Origin: Tubiluchus corallicola
Lineage: Eukaryota > Priapulida > Priapulimorpha > Priapulimorphida > Tubiluchidae
Length of the DNA stretch: 64,000 nt
Direction of reading: 5' to 3'
Assembly: GCA_030141605.1 (NCBI GenBank)
Contig: JAQGDQ010000689.1
Coordinates: 1 to 64,000, forward strand
The position numbers and the translations under genes are program-made. Below are positions 1-11,559 of this stretch, piece after piece. The notes under the pieces were generated by a model that did not search any database, was not told the origin of the DNA, and saw nothing but the letters and a program-made list of their open reading frames with translations. The first letter of the stretch is position 1. Each line of letters starts with the position of its first letter.

Positions 1-376
1 TGTGTTCTGTCTTATTATTTGCCCTTCTATGGCCTGTACTTGTGTTCTGTCTATTATTTGTCCTTCTACGGCCTGTACTTGTGTTCTTTCTTATTATTTG
101 CCCTTCTACGGCCTGTACTTGTGTTCTGTCTAATTATTTGCCCTTCTACGGCCTGTACTTGTGTTCTGTCTTATTATTTGCCCTTCTATGGCCTGTACTT
201 GTGTTCTGTCTAATTATTTGCCCTTCTACGGCCTGTACTTGTGTTCTGTCTTATTATTTGTCCTTCTATGGCCTGTACTTGTGTTCTGTCTTATTATTTG
301 CCCTCATACGGCCTGTACTTGTGTTCTGTCTCATTATTTGCCCTTGTATGGCCTGTACTTGTGTTCTGTCTTATTG
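1..376. repeat. 40-bp minisatellite
   Basis: About nine head-to-tail units of 40 bp built on GCCCTTCTACGGCCTGTACT. The array runs off the left edge. Several frames stay open through it by repetition only, so no coding call is made. Confidence 0.95.
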
Positions 377-930
377 TCGCGAAGTTCGTCTCATAATTAC
401 TTCGCATTTGACAGCCTTAACATTATTTAATTTCACTTGTGGTGTGTAAGAACTTTAACACACCTGGTATTAATTTTCCATTTAATTAAATATTACATCG
501 TTTGTGTCCTGTACTCATCTCTCTCATAATTTTTTCATCTCATTTCCCCCTTCTTAGGCTTTTTATAACATTCAAATAGCTTAAGCTTCCCTCTAATCTT
601 ACTGTACTTCTTTGCTTCTGAATGACCTTTTACATTAATACTGTTCTAGTTTTCTGTATTTAAGCTGTGTAAGGCAGGTCTACCTTGAACACTTAGACCT
701 GTAGGCTAGTCAGGCTAGTTGTTCTGTTGTGTTTTAGTATAGTTGCATAATATAATTGCTTGTGATTTGTTAATAATTATGTGATTTGAATCTGTGATTG
801 TACAGATATAATGTAGGTGAAATGTACCATAATGTATCTTTTTCTTAGATGAAACTTTTATGGTTTGTTCCTATTGTATATTTTTGGTACAGATTTGAAC
901 AGGTTTCTTATTCGCATTTTTTTCAGTTAA
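377..930. other. AT-rich spacer, nothing recognised
   Basis: No ORF, RNA gene or repeat that I can support lies between the two minisatellites. Confidence 0.6.
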
Positions 931-1191
931 TCAGATTAAGTGCTTGATATTTTGTGGCATTTTGAAGTCATGATAAACAATTCTTGATATCCAAGTTGTT
1001 TTTGGTTTGCCTTTAGGTCGTTTATTAGATTTCAGTGCCTCGTTTAATGCTAATCTTACTGATGTTGTTTCTGGCAATGTCATTAAATGTCCTACCCATC
1101 TTAGTCTTCTGATTCTGATTTTAGTGCTCCAATGTTTAATGCTAATCTTACTGATGTTGTTTCTGACAATTTCATTAAATGTCCTACCCAT
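931..1191 (-). pseudogene. C-terminal fragment of a LINE reverse transcriptase
   Basis: The minus strand reads RRLRWVGHLM, then a basic stretch with KRPKGKPKTTWISRI. This layout (RLRWxGHxxR, then GKPKTTW) is typical of the region after the polymerase domain in RTE/I-type non-LTR retrotransposons. It is the only place where the sequence continues past the 92-bp repeat unit into the rest of the LINE tail, so it marks where the adjoining satellite came from. No catalytic core is present. Confidence 0.7.
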
Positions 1192-4100
1192 CTTAGTCTT
1201 CTGATTCTGATTTTAGTGCTCCAATGTTTAATGCTAATCTTACTGGTGTTGTTTCTGGCAATCTCATTAAATGTCCTACCCATCTTAGTCTTCTGATTCT
1301 GATTTTAGTGCTCCAATGTTTAATGCTAATCTTACTGGTGTTGTTTCTGGCAATCTCATTAAATGTCCTACCCATCTTAGTCTTCTGATTCTGATTTTAG
1401 TGCTCCAATGTTTAATGCTAATCTTACTGGTGTTGTTTCTGGCAATCTCATTAAATGTCCTACCCATCTTAGTCTTCTGATTCTGATCTTAGTGCTCCAA
1501 TGTTTAATGCTAATCTTACTGGTGTTGTTTCTGGCAATCTCATTAAATGTCCTACCCATCTTAGTCTTCTGAATTTAGTGCTCCAATGTTTAATGCTAAT
1601 CTTACTGGTGTTGTGTCTGGCATCTCATTAAATGTCCTACTCATCTTAGTCTTCTGATTCTGATTTTAGTGCTCCAATGTTTAATGCTAATCTTACTGGT
1701 GTTGTTTCTGACAATCTCATTAAATGTCCTACCCATCTTAGTCTTCTGATTCTGATTTTAGTGCTCCAATGTTTAATGCTAATCTTACTGATGTTGTTTC
1801 TGGCAATCTCATTAAATGTCCTACCCATCTTAGTCTTCTGATTCTGATTTTAGTGCTCCAATGTTTAATGCTAATCTTACTGATGTTGTTTCTGGCAATC
1901 TCATTAAATGTCCTACCCATCTTAGTCTTCTGATTCTGATTTTAGTGCTCCAATGTTTAATGCTAATCTTACTGGTGTTGTTTCTGGCAATCTCATTAAA
2001 TGTCCTACCCATCTTAGTCTTCTGATTCTGATTTTAGTGCTCCAATGTTTAATGCTAATCTTACTGGTGTTGTTTCTGGCAATCTCATTAAATGTCCTAC
2101 CCATCTTAGTCTTCTGATTCTGATTTTAGTGCTCCAATGTTTAATGCTAATCTTACTGGTGTTGTTTGCAATCTCATTAAATGTTCTACCCATCTTAGTC
2201 TTCTGATTCTGATTTTGGTGTTCAAATGTTTAATGCTAATCTTACTGGTGTTGTTTCTGGCAATCTCATTAAATGTCCTACCCATCTTAGTCTTCTGATT
2301 CTGATTTTAGTGCTCCAATGTTTAATGCTAATCTTACTGGTGTTGTTTCTGGCAATCTCATTAAATGTCCTACCCATCTTAGTCTTCTGAATTTAGTGCT
2401 CCAATGTTTAATGCTAATCTTACTGGTGTTGTTTCTGGCAATCTCATTAAATGTCCTACCCATCTTAGTCTTCTGATTCTGATTTTAGTGCTCCATTGTT
2501 TAATGCTAATCTTACTGGTGTTGTTTCTGACAATTTCATTAAATGTCCTACCCATCTTAGTCTTCTGAATCTGTTTTAGTACTCCAATGTTTAATGCTAA
2601 TCTTACTGATGTTGTTTCTGACAATTTCATTAAATGTCCTACCCATCGTAGTCTTCTGATTCTGATTTTAGTGCTCCAATGTTTAACGCTAATCTTACTA
2701 ATGTTGTTTCTGGCAGTCTCATTAAATGTCCTACCCATCTTAGTCTTCTGATTCTGATTTTAGTGCTCCAATGTTTAATGCTAATCTTACTGGTGTTGTT
2801 TCTGGCAATCTCATTAAATGTCCTACCCATCTTAGTCTTCTGATTCTGATTTTAGTGCTCCAATGTTTAACGCTAATCTTACTAATGTTGTTTCTGGCAG
2901 TCTCATTAAATGTCCTACCCATCTTAGTCTTCTAATTCTGATTTTAGTGCTCCAATGTTTAATGCTAATCTTACTGGTGTTGTTTCTGGCAATCTCATTA
3001 AATGTCCTACCCATCTTAGTCTTCTGATTCTGATTTTAGTGCTCCAATGTTTAATGCTAATCTTACTGGTGTTGTTTCTGGCAATCTCATTAAATGTCCT
3101 ACCCATCTTAGTCTTCTGATTCTGATTTTAGTGCTCCAATGTTTAATGCTAATCTTACTGGTGTTGTTTCTGGCAATCTCATTAAATGTCCTACCCATCT
3201 TAGTCTTCTGATTCTGATTTTAGTGCTCCAATGTTTAATGCTAATCTTACTGGTGTTGCTTTTGACAATCTCATTAAATGTCCTACCTATCTTAGTCTTC
3301 TGATTCTGATTTTAGTGCTCCAATGTTTAATGCTAATCTTACTGGTGTTGTTTCTGGCAATCTCATTAAATGTCCTACCCATCTTAGTCTTCTGATTCTG
3401 ATTTTAGTGCTCCAATGTTTAATGCTAATCTTACTGGTGTTGTTTCTGGCAATCTCATTAAATGTCCTACCCATCTTAGTCTTCTGATTCTGATTTTAGT
3501 GCTCCAATGTTTAATGCTAATCTTACTGGTGTTGTTTCTGGCAATCTCATTAAATGTCCTACCCATCTTAGTCTTCTGATTCTGATTTTAGTGCTCCAAT
3601 GTTTAATGCTAATCTTACTGGTGTTGTTTCTGGCAATCTCATTAAATGTCCTGCCCATCTTAGTCTTCTGATTCTGATTTTAGTGCTCCAATGTTTAATG
3701 CTAATCTTACTGGTGTTGTTTCTGGCATCTCATTAAATGTCCTACCCATCTTAGTCTTCTGATTCTGATTTTAGTGCTCCAATGTTTAATGCTAATCTTA
3801 CTGGTGTTGTTTCTGGCAATCTCATTAAATGTCCTACCCATCTTAGTCTTCTGATTCTGATTTTAGTGCTCCAATGTTTAATGCTAATCTTACTGGTGTT
3901 GTTTCTGGCAACCTCATTAAATGCCTACCCATCTTAGCCTTCTGATTCTGATTTTAGTGCTCCAATGTTTAATGCTAATCTTACTGGTGTTGTTTCTGAC
4001 AATCTCATTAAATGTCCTACCCATCTTAGTCTTCTGATTCTGATTTTAGTGCTCCAATGTTTAATGCTAATCTTACTGGTGTTGTTTCTGGCATCTCATT

Positions 4101-4396
4101 AAATGTCCTGCCCATCTTAGTCTTCTGATTCTGATTTTAGTGCTCCAATGTTTAATGCTAATCTTACTGGTGTTGTTTCTGGCATCTCATTAAATGTCCT
4201 GCCCATCTTAGTCTTCTGATTCTGATCTTAGTGCTCCAATGTTTAATGCTAATCTTACTGGTGTTGTTTCTGGCAATCTCATTAAATGTCCTACCCATCT
4301 TAGTCTTCTGATACTGATTTTAGTGCTCCAATGTTTAATGCTAATCTTACTGGTGTTGTTTCTGGCATCTCATTAAATGTCCTGCCCATCTTAGAC
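1101..4396. repeat. 92-bp minisatellite derived from LINE coding sequence
   Basis: Roughly 36 head-to-tail units of 92 bp with few differences between units. Read on the minus strand, each unit carries RLRWVGHLMRLPETT, the same peptide as the adjoining LINE tail. Because 92 is not a multiple of three, every 60-residue frame spans two units, starts at the ATGGGTAGG of one and stops in the next. These ORFs are products of the repeat and are not called as genes. A few units have 1-10 base deletions, for example near 1561-1630 and 2385-2400. Confidence 0.95.
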
Positions 4397-5218
4397 AACT
4401 GATTCTGATTTTAAACAAGAATTTCTCCTTAAAAATAGAGCAGATTGTGGCCAAAGTGTATCAGAGTCTTATGTCTAGATGGCTGAAATGTTCTGTATTA
4501 GGCCATTTCACAAAAGTGATACTGTATTTGTTACAGTGCAAACACTGCAGTTACTGAAAGCTTTTTTCAATTTTTTCCTCAAAAATAGACTTTTAATTTG
4601 CCTTCTAAGGTCAGCTATACAATTTTACATGAAACTCCATTGTGTGAGCAATTGAAACCTACAAAAATTATCAAATATAACGTTATCGCTGCTTAGTGAG
4701 AGCAGTTTTTCATGCAAAATGCAGCAAATGTTTATAGTCCTGAAGGCGTTAACACATGGAATACAAAAATATGTATATAGCTCTATGAGTAGTGCCGTCT
4801 TTGTTAGAGTCCACATTATTTTTTTACGCTTGTGTCTTTTTAAGCATCTATGTGATAATGACGTTAAGCAACAACTATTAAATTTTGAAACAAAGCTTGT
4901 CTGAAAGGAACAAATAAATTTTTGCGATTAGTTTAGTGCCTCGAATAATTAATGAGTAATTGATCTGTTATAAGCAATTGTTTGTTTATTGATAAATTAA
5001 TTTTAATTAATGATTATTATAATGATTAATTAACGAGTATGATAAGAAACTGAAGAACTCGCCTAATAGATTAAGTCAATTAAGTGATCCTTAATTAAAT
5101 GTCTTGACATAAAAAATGGTATTTTACGACTCCATGCTGGTTTACTCACACCACTGTCATCTCTTGGCCAAACTCGGACAATTTCTTGCGACAATTCATC
5201 ACAATTAGGACTCTCTAG
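4397..5218. other. AT-rich spacer, nothing recognised
   Basis: Long runs of TTAATTAA-like sequence near 4940-5100. Short ORFs only, with no family resemblance. Confidence 0.5.
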
Positions 5219-5587
5219 CAGATATCGAATTCGAATCGAATCGAATTTATGACTTTCGAATACATATCAAACCGAATTTCAGTATTTCGAATTCGAAGGG
5301 AAATGAAACTTTTTCGAACAAGCTTTCGAACCCTCAGTAAAAAGCGGTCTTACAAAGATCTTGCATAGACCCCATTACTCGATTTTATTCTGTGATAAAA
5401 CCACTAATAATTAGTTTGAAAATTTCGCACAAAAATCTTTACTAAATCGTGTTGATTATCTGACATCTTTAATGACAAAATGTGATTGAAGTGCTGAATT
5501 ATTCGAATCTGTAATTTTAGGTTCGATTCGAATTCGAATTAAAAAAATTTGTTCGAAGCGAACTCGAATGTTCCATTTTCACCCTTA
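5219..5587. mobile_element. TTCGAA-rich MITE, diverged
   Basis: The ends are crowded with TTCGAA/GAATTCGAA motifs in opposite orientation. The right end reads TTCCATTTTCACCCTTACT. The same internal phrase (GACTTTCGAA, then CGAATT) recurs at 19842-19965, and the flanks resemble the hAT element at 46575-47371. The terminal repeats have decayed and I cannot show a target-site duplication, so the boundaries are approximate. Confidence 0.5.
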
Positions 5588-5698
5588 CTCACCATTATGT
5601 AATAATTATATTAGTTACAAATAATGATGATGATGATGATGACAGTAATAATAAATAGTTATAAAAATTTAATGAGCATGTATTCTATCTATTTTTAG
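5588..5698 (+). other. Short TGA microsatellite and end of an intron
   Basis: (TGA)n near 5625-5641, then an AT-rich stretch ending in the splice acceptor TATTTTTAG at 5690-5698. An in-frame stop (TAG at 5656) shows that the downstream coding exon does not extend through it. Confidence 0.5.
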
Positions 5699-6687
5699 AT
5701 AAAGCGTCACATAAACGAAAAGCTATTGTCATTGCCGCGCGATATAGAAGCGGTTCCTCTTTCACTGGGGAAATCTTTAACAGCCACCCAAACGTATTCT
5801 ACATCTATGAGCCTCTGCATGCATTGTTTCATTGCTTTAAAATATTGCAACAACTTCATGTACTGACAAACGAAACCTGGTCTCATGAACAAAAAACCAG
5901 GGTGAAAAACGAAGTGGTTTTGAATGCTCTAAACTGCATTCCAGACGAACTGTATCTCAATGAAAAATACAATATGCAACATGCGAATTTGCTACATTAT
6001 TCCTCAGCGGTTAGAAGATTTCTGTCATGTGACGACCAGCATGGACCTGATACCGATAGAAAATCGTGTAAAAGCGAGGATTTGCGAAATTTTCTTCAAA
6101 ACAAGGACATTTTAATTCCCCAGGTTTGCAACGGTCATCTGTATTCGGTGGTCAAAGTTATTCGGATGACCGTTGCCGAGGCCGCAGAACTACTTGAAGA
6201 CGAACAACGCGGTCTGGACGTCAAACTTGTGCATCTAGTGAGAGACCCTCGCGGAATGCTGAGATCAAAGTACGTGTATGGAAATAGTAAACCTGTGTCG
6301 AAAGTAGAGAGAGACTCAAAACTTTTGTGTGATAGCATGTATAGAGATGTAGTTAATGGTGCAGAAGTTCAGAAACGCCGACCTGGTAAATACGTCTTAG
6401 TTCGCTATGAAGACATTGCAGCTGAACCTTTGAAAATGGCCAAAGAATTGTACAGATTTGCTGGTATTCCACTGCACGACCATGTCCTTAATTGGATATA
6501 TAAAAATACGGGTTATGCAAGTAACAATGCCAATGACACTGCGGATGAAACGGAGAAACGTTTTGGACAGTGGAGGAAGAATTCCACAGATACCTCGCTA
6601 AGGTGGAAATCAGAAATATCGGCAGAGTACGCTAAAATAATCGAATCAAAATGTTTTAAGTTCATGAAATTAGTAAAATATTTGTGA
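5699..6687 (+). CDS. Carbohydrate (keratan/chondroitin-type) sulfotransferase, terminal exon
   Basis: This exon encodes about 329 residues of a Golgi-type sulfotransferase that moves sulfate from PAPS to a sugar hydroxyl on glycans. The 5'-phosphosulfate-binding loop is visible at its start (RYRSGSSFTGEIFNSHP, then YEPLHAL). The 3'-phosphate-binding segment LVHLVRDPRGMLRSK follows at 6229-6273, and the conserved YVLVRYEDIAAEP at 6391-6429. It ends with the usual W-R-K and helical tail. The spacing matches the CHST1/3/5/6/7 family; which sugar it uses cannot be told from sequence. The exon opens after TATTTTTAG with two bases of a split codon. The N-terminal cytoplasmic tail and membrane anchor must lie in an upstream exon, which I could not find in the repeats to the left. 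The ATG at 5824 is internal and is not the start. Confidence 0.88.
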
Positions 6688-6699
6688 TGATCAGAAACG

Positions 6700-7250
6700 A
6701 GTCAAGCTATCACGACACCTAGATTGAAAGTTGTTAATTAGTGAAATGTCAAATGTTGTGCTACAAATGCTTTGTTTATTTTTCATAATTTACTCAATGT
6801 TATCCTCATATCTTCAGACACGGTTCGTTTACCTGCTGGAAAGACTTATGTAAGCAGAAATAATAACTTAAAATGTTCGTATTAATTGGTAAAATGTCAC
6901 TGATTCACCCTCCAGGCTGCGTCACTCAATAACAAAAAACGTATTTTTAATCTTATTGACATGATACAGTAATTTAAAATTTTACTTAGTTAGTAAACGA
7001 ATGCCCTGATTATTTTTTCAAACTTTACTCAGTGTTATTTAAGCTTGTTTCCAACGACCATCAAAATGACTGCGCTTGACAGTCGTCGCGGGAATTCAAA
7101 TTTACAAGTTTTATACAGCATTCTGCCGGCGCAAGCCCTGCATGCAAAAAGGCAGTAAGTAAGTGGTATAAAATTTTAAGATGAACTTTTTAAGTTTTAT
7201 GTAAGTGGAGGGTTTTCTTGTGCTTTAAAGCGCAATGAACAAATCCATTT
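6700..7250. repeat. Dispersed repeat family A, copy 1
   Basis: Phrases such as TACCTGCTGGAAAGACTTAT, CACCCTCCAGG, AAAACGTATTTTTAATCTT and GGGTTTTCTTGTGCTT recur in the same order at 49740-49990, and partly at 53840-54080. This marks an interspersed element a few hundred bp long. I found no ORF or clear termini. Confidence 0.6.
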
Positions 7251-8200
7251 CTCGTGCAAGCACAAAAAGATAATAAAAAAGAAGAAAGGCAAAAAGGACA
7301 ATTTTAATAAAAACAAAAGTAAAAACAATGCTAAGTAAGTTAATTAAAAGGTAAAAATAGCCTTACAATGATAACACTGATAACAAACACATAAGAAAAC
7401 AATGGTAAAGACGACAAATTCAGATAAACAAAGGATAATAATGTCATCATAATGTTAGCTTAATCTTATCATATCTATGACATTCTAGAAAATAGTGTTT
7501 AGAATCTTTAACTTGTCAACAACATAAACAACAGCGTTTCCTTTCTACATGTTTCTTAACAAAATCATTAGTTTGTTGCAGTGCACTGTCAGCTTTGATG
7601 TTTTAATGCATGAGTAAATGTTCAGGGACTTTCGTGTCACGTGCAACTAACACACATGAAAAAAGTTCATCTGGTGCAGTCCCACAATTCAATCTCAGGG
7701 TGTTTTTTAGAAAAAAATCATTTATCTTTATCTCATTATGTCGAAAAAGGAAAGTTGGACCCAGGGACGCAAAAAAAATTGTGGCTTCTGCCAAGAAACA
7801 AATGATCAAAACATTAAAAGGGCAGGGCATCAAGTTTTTTTGCCTCTGTGTGCTACAAGTACTTGCTCTGTCACTGAACTTAGAACAAGTACAATAAACT
7901 AAAATTGACCCTCACTGTAGCAGGATATTGTGCTAGTGACTTCATACGTTTATTAAGATTCAAATTAGGTCAAAATCTCTATTCATTTTTGCTTTAAGAA
8001 TCACAAAGCCTGTAACAGGTCTGTGACACATTAACAAGTAAATGTCAACAAAAACTCGAATTACAACAAACATAAACTAAAATTAATTTACAGGTGGATT
8101 ACGTTCCATTGTAAATGCTCCCTTGGGAAGAGCTTCAAAATGTTCCCCTACTTTTTCTCCTTTAGTTGTTTTTCTTATTTTACTTGTTGTCCTCCATTCA
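7251..8200. other. Intergenic, AT-rich
   Basis: It contains short ORFs on both strands around 7603-7897 with no recognisable domain. The part after 8090 is the likely 3' untranslated region of the minus-strand gene that ends at 8201. Confidence 0.4.
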
Positions 8201-11047
8201 TCAGGGATCTGCAGGTTGGCAGTTGCATTTCTTAATTTGCATGAAGAGACGATAATTGTTCTGCCAGTCTTTTGAAGGGCACACGAGTACCCCTCCTGCA
8301 GGGACTGCTAAATGAAACGTGAAATTTGCATTGTAGTGAAACACAGTGTACGACTCAGTTTCTGAACTGAGTACATCCTTTTCTGCTTCACTGTAACTCA
8401 AATCAAAAAATGAGAACTTCATTAAGTTAGGCAATGTGTGATTCCAGAGCCTGCATTCTATTTGACATTTATTCCTGCACTCTGTGTCAATTCCTCCTTT
8501 CTCCACACAGTTCTTCTCACATGTTGATTGACAATAGTCGTAATCTTTAACTGGAGAATGCCGCCGTCTTCTGGTGGTTTTTTTCTTCTTTTTGGATTTG
8601 CATATTGCTACGCAGTTGGTTTGACATACTTCCGGATCGTGAGTAGCATCACACAGACTTGCACACTCTCCCAAGCATTCTTCAGATGACGTAGGAGAAA
8701 CTGTTGTTGTTGTTCTTGTTGTTGGTAAGCTCACTGTTGTTGCTCTTGTTGTTGGTAAGCTCACTGTTGTTGTTCTTGTGGGCAATTGAGTTATTCTCTT
8801 CAGCTCATAAGGTTGACAGTTTTGTGAACACTTTTTTCTGCATTTCCGTTCTTCACTACACTTCATATCATCAATACATGGACCAGCACAATAGCAGTAA
8901 CATTTATTTTTCTCTACACAAGTCTTTTTGCAATCTGGCACACATGTATTCTGGTTACTCGTTTCTGCACATCGGTCTGTGCAGATAGAATGACATTTTT
9001 CATTTCTGGTGTTCTCACACTGTACTATTTTTGTGCAGCTACGTTCGGTAGAAGCAATACAATTCCATCTACATTCAACTTGATTCGATATTTTTTTCAC
9101 TTTCTCACAAATGGGTCTGTATTCAAGGGTCAGCCTTCTCACACAAACACAATGATGATTCGTACAATCTTCCTGACACTTTTTACTTGTATCCTTACAG
9201 TCATTCTTACATGTTTCATTATTCTTACAATTGTTTATACAGTTTTGCTCTCTTCTCCTACACCTGTCCTCACATTTGCATCGACAACTGATAGCTTTTG
9301 GATGCTTGTATCCGGGACAAAAATGTTCACTGCAGTACCTCTTACAATGCTTTGCCGAACGCTTCCGTCTCTTTTTACATTTACTTTGACACTCCTTTTG
9401 ACACTCTTGATAAATTTTACATTTTGTGATCACTGGTGGTTGTGCGACCCGTTTTATTCTCTTTAATGTTCTTTTTGCCCTCACATTTTTCAATTCGGGA
9501 TTTGAGGATTTCCAGTGCCTGCATTCTATTCCACATTTATTCCTGCACTCTGTGTTAATTCCTCCTTTCTCCACACAGTTCTTTTCACATGTTGTTTGAC
9601 AATAGTCGTAATCTTTAACTGGAGAATGCCGCCGTCGTCTGGTGGTTTTTTTCTTCTTTTTGGATTTGCATATTGCTACGCAGTTGGTTTGACATACTTC
9701 CGGATCGTGAGTAGCATCACACAGACTTGCACACTCTCCCAAGCATTCTTCAGATGACGTAGGAGAAACTGTTGTTGTTGTTCTTGTTGTTGGTAAGCTC
9801 ACTGTTGTTGCTCTTGTTGTTGGTAAGCTCACTGTTGTTGTTCTTGTGGGCAATTGAGTTATTCTCTTCAGCTCATAAGGTTGACAGTTTTGTGAACACT
9901 TTTTTCTGCATTTCCGTTCTTCACTACACTTCATATCATCAATACATGGACCAGCACAATAGCAGTAACATTTATTTTTCTCTACACAAGTCTTTTTGCA
10001 ATCTGGCACACATGTATTCTGGTTACTCGTTTCTGCACATCGGTCTGTGCAGATAGAATGACATTTTTCATTTCTGGTGTTCTCACACTGTACTATTTTT
10101 GTGCAGCTACGTTCGGTAGAAGCAATACAATTCCATCTACATTCAACTTGATTCGATATTTTTTTCACTTTCTCACAAATGGGTCTGTATTCAAGGGTCA
10201 GCCTTCTCACACAAACACAATGATGATTCGTACAATCTTCCTGACACTTTTTACTTGTATCCTTACAGTCATTCTTACATGTTTCATTATTCTTACAATT
10301 GTTTATACAGTTTTGCTCTCTTCTCCTACACCTGTCCTCACATTTGCATCGACAACTGATAGCTTTTGGATGCTTGTATCCGGGACAAAAATGTTCACTG
10401 CAGTACCTCTTACAATGCTTTGCCGAACGCTTCCGTCTCTTTTTACATTTACTTTGACACTCCTTTTGACACTCTTGATAAATTTTACATTTTGTGATCA
10501 CTGGTGGTTGTGCGACCCGTTTTATTCTCTTTAATGTCCTTTTTGCCCTCACATTTTGCAATTCGGGGTTTGAGTTTTTCTGATAGACAGGACTAATATT
10601 TTCAAATACTTTCAAGCTAACTGATGCAATGTTACATCTCACTCGTGTCTCGTTATTGTAGAGAACCGCTGCAAGGCAGGTACTTTTTCCAGTTGGCTTT
10701 TCTGTAGGTTCCATTATTTTTATGCCACAGTCCTTTATTTCGTTCCATGTTACATATCTTACAGACTCCAAGTTGACTTCAGACTGTTCCATTAAGTAAT
10801 GTTTAGTGCAGTCTTGCTTGCAGATTGTTTCTGAGCCAAGAGAACACATTTCATCCAAATCATAATCTGAGAATATTCCTGTGTTAATTTTAAACTCTCT
10901 TTGAAAACTGTCAACTGGACGAGCAAAATCGCAAACATCAGAACTGTTTGAATAGAATATTTCAAATCCCCAAGATTCAATGGAAAATAGGAGAAAGTTT
11001 AGCAATATTATTGCATTAATCCATCTACAGGTTAATAAAAACCACAT
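8201..11047 (-). CDS. Secreted cysteine-rich protein with two nearly identical 356-residue halves
   Basis: Single open frame of 948 residues. Residues 1-27 form a signal peptide (hydrophobic NAIILLNFLLFSI). Residues 28-158 are a unique domain with N-glycosylation sites. Residues 159-514 and 515-870 are two copies of one module, differing at only a few positions. Each module has basic RAKR and KRRKRS sites that suit furin-type cleavage, then many CxxxC pairs (CQKECQSKC, CKNDCKDTSKKCQEDC), a Thr-rich mucin-like linker (about 30 residues of TTTVSLPTTR type), a lysine run and a final CxxxC pair. Residues 871-948 are a unique C-terminal domain. I do not recognise the family. The CxxxC spacing suggests disulfide-stapled helical hairpins. 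An extracellular structural, venom-like or mucosal role is a guess. A possible splice acceptor (GTTAATTTAG) lies 28 bases upstream of the ATG, so a 5' non-coding exon may exist. Confidence 0.85.
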   Translation of the reverse strand: MWFLLTCRWINAIILLNFLLFSIESWGFEIFYSNSSDVCDFARPVDSFQREFKINTGIFSDYDLDEMCSLGSETICKQDCTKHYLMEQSEVNLESVRYVTWNEIKDCGIKIMEPTEKPTGKSTCLAAVLYNNETRVRCNIASVSLKVFENISPVYQKNSNPELQNVRAKRTLKRIKRVAQPPVITKCKIYQECQKECQSKCKKRRKRSAKHCKRYCSEHFCPGYKHPKAISCRCKCEDRCRRREQNCINNCKNNETCKNDCKDTSKKCQEDCTNHHCVCVRRLTLEYRPICEKVKKISNQVECRWNCIASTERSCTKIVQCENTRNEKCHSICTDRCAETSNQNTCVPDCKKTCVEKNKCYCYCAGPCIDDMKCSEERKCRKKCSQNCQPYELKRITQLPTRTTTVSLPTTRATTVSLPTTRTTTTVSPTSSEECLGECASLCDATHDPEVCQTNCVAICKSKKKKKTTRRRRHSPVKDYDYCQTTCEKNCVEKGGINTECRNKCGIECRHWKSSNPELKNVRAKRTLKRIKRVAQPPVITKCKIYQECQKECQSKCKKRRKRSAKHCKRYCSEHFCPGYKHPKAISCRCKCEDRCRRREQNCINNCKNNETCKNDCKDTSKKCQEDCTNHHCVCVRRLTLEYRPICEKVKKISNQVECRWNCIASTERSCTKIVQCENTRNEKCHSICTDRCAETSNQNTCVPDCKKTCVEKNKCYCYCAGPCIDDMKCSEERKCRKKCSQNCQPYELKRITQLPTRTTTVSLPTTRATTVSLPTTRTTTTVSPTSSEECLGECASLCDATHDPEVCQTNCVAICKSKKKKKTTRRRRHSPVKDYDYCQSTCEKNCVEKGGIDTECRNKCQIECRLWNHTLPNLMKFSFFDLSYSEAEKDVLSSETESYTVFHYNANFTFHLAVPAGGVLVCPSKDWQNNYRLFMQIKKCNCQPADP
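8438..10572 (-). repeat. In-frame 1068-bp tandem duplication
   Basis: Two adjacent 1068-bp blocks (8438-9505 and 9506-10573) inside the cysteine-rich gene are nearly identical at the DNA level. Antisense ORFs 94 and 158 residues long recur exactly 1068 bp apart. 1068 is 356 codons, so the frame is kept. The near-identity, synonymous sites included, means recent duplication or gene conversion. Confidence 0.95.
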
Positions 11048-11559
11048 TGTTGTAACAGACGATTCAGAAGTTTCTCTAAATTAACTATTATATTCTCATT
11101 TATAAGCACTTTAGACTTTGGAATTACAAATTTAGTTTACTGCATCGTTTCTGTACGTTCTTCTTACTAAACAGTAGAATCGGAAATGCGGATTGTTTTC
11201 TTAATGGAATAAACAATGCTAAACATGATTGTTCTGTCTTCATTGTTTTCAAAACGTTCCCAGGTTTGTTGGAATCAGTAATTGCAGCATACGTAAAGCT
11301 AAAAAAAGTCGCCTTGAAATTTTATATCACTTGCACATTGTCTTTGTCCATATTAGACCTGCGTGGACAATAACTCTGTATAAAACATAAATTTAAACTC
11401 CCGCGATGACCGTTGGCGTAGCCATTTTGGCGATAAGTCTGTAAAGAAAAGGCGGGATTTGAAGGTAATTTGATGCTTTAAAGGGGGGAGCGCTGTAGAT
11501 CCGAGGTTCCTAAATTACACTTTATTTAGTAACCGAAAACGTGAGTAAAAAGAGAAACA
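11048..11559 (-). promoter_or_regulatory. 5' flank of the cysteine-rich gene
   Basis: It lies between the ATG and the 31-bp minisatellite. On the minus strand an acceptor-like GTTAATTTAG ends at 11076. A family-A-like fragment is near 11385-11470 (CCCGCGATGAC resembles the CGTCGCGGGAATTC of copy 1, inverted). No TATA box is obvious. Confidence 0.35.

Noticed and set aside
1101..4396. Tandem arrays as CRISPR
   Set aside because: Units are head-to-tail without unique spacers, and the genome is clearly animal; the same applies to all other arrays here.
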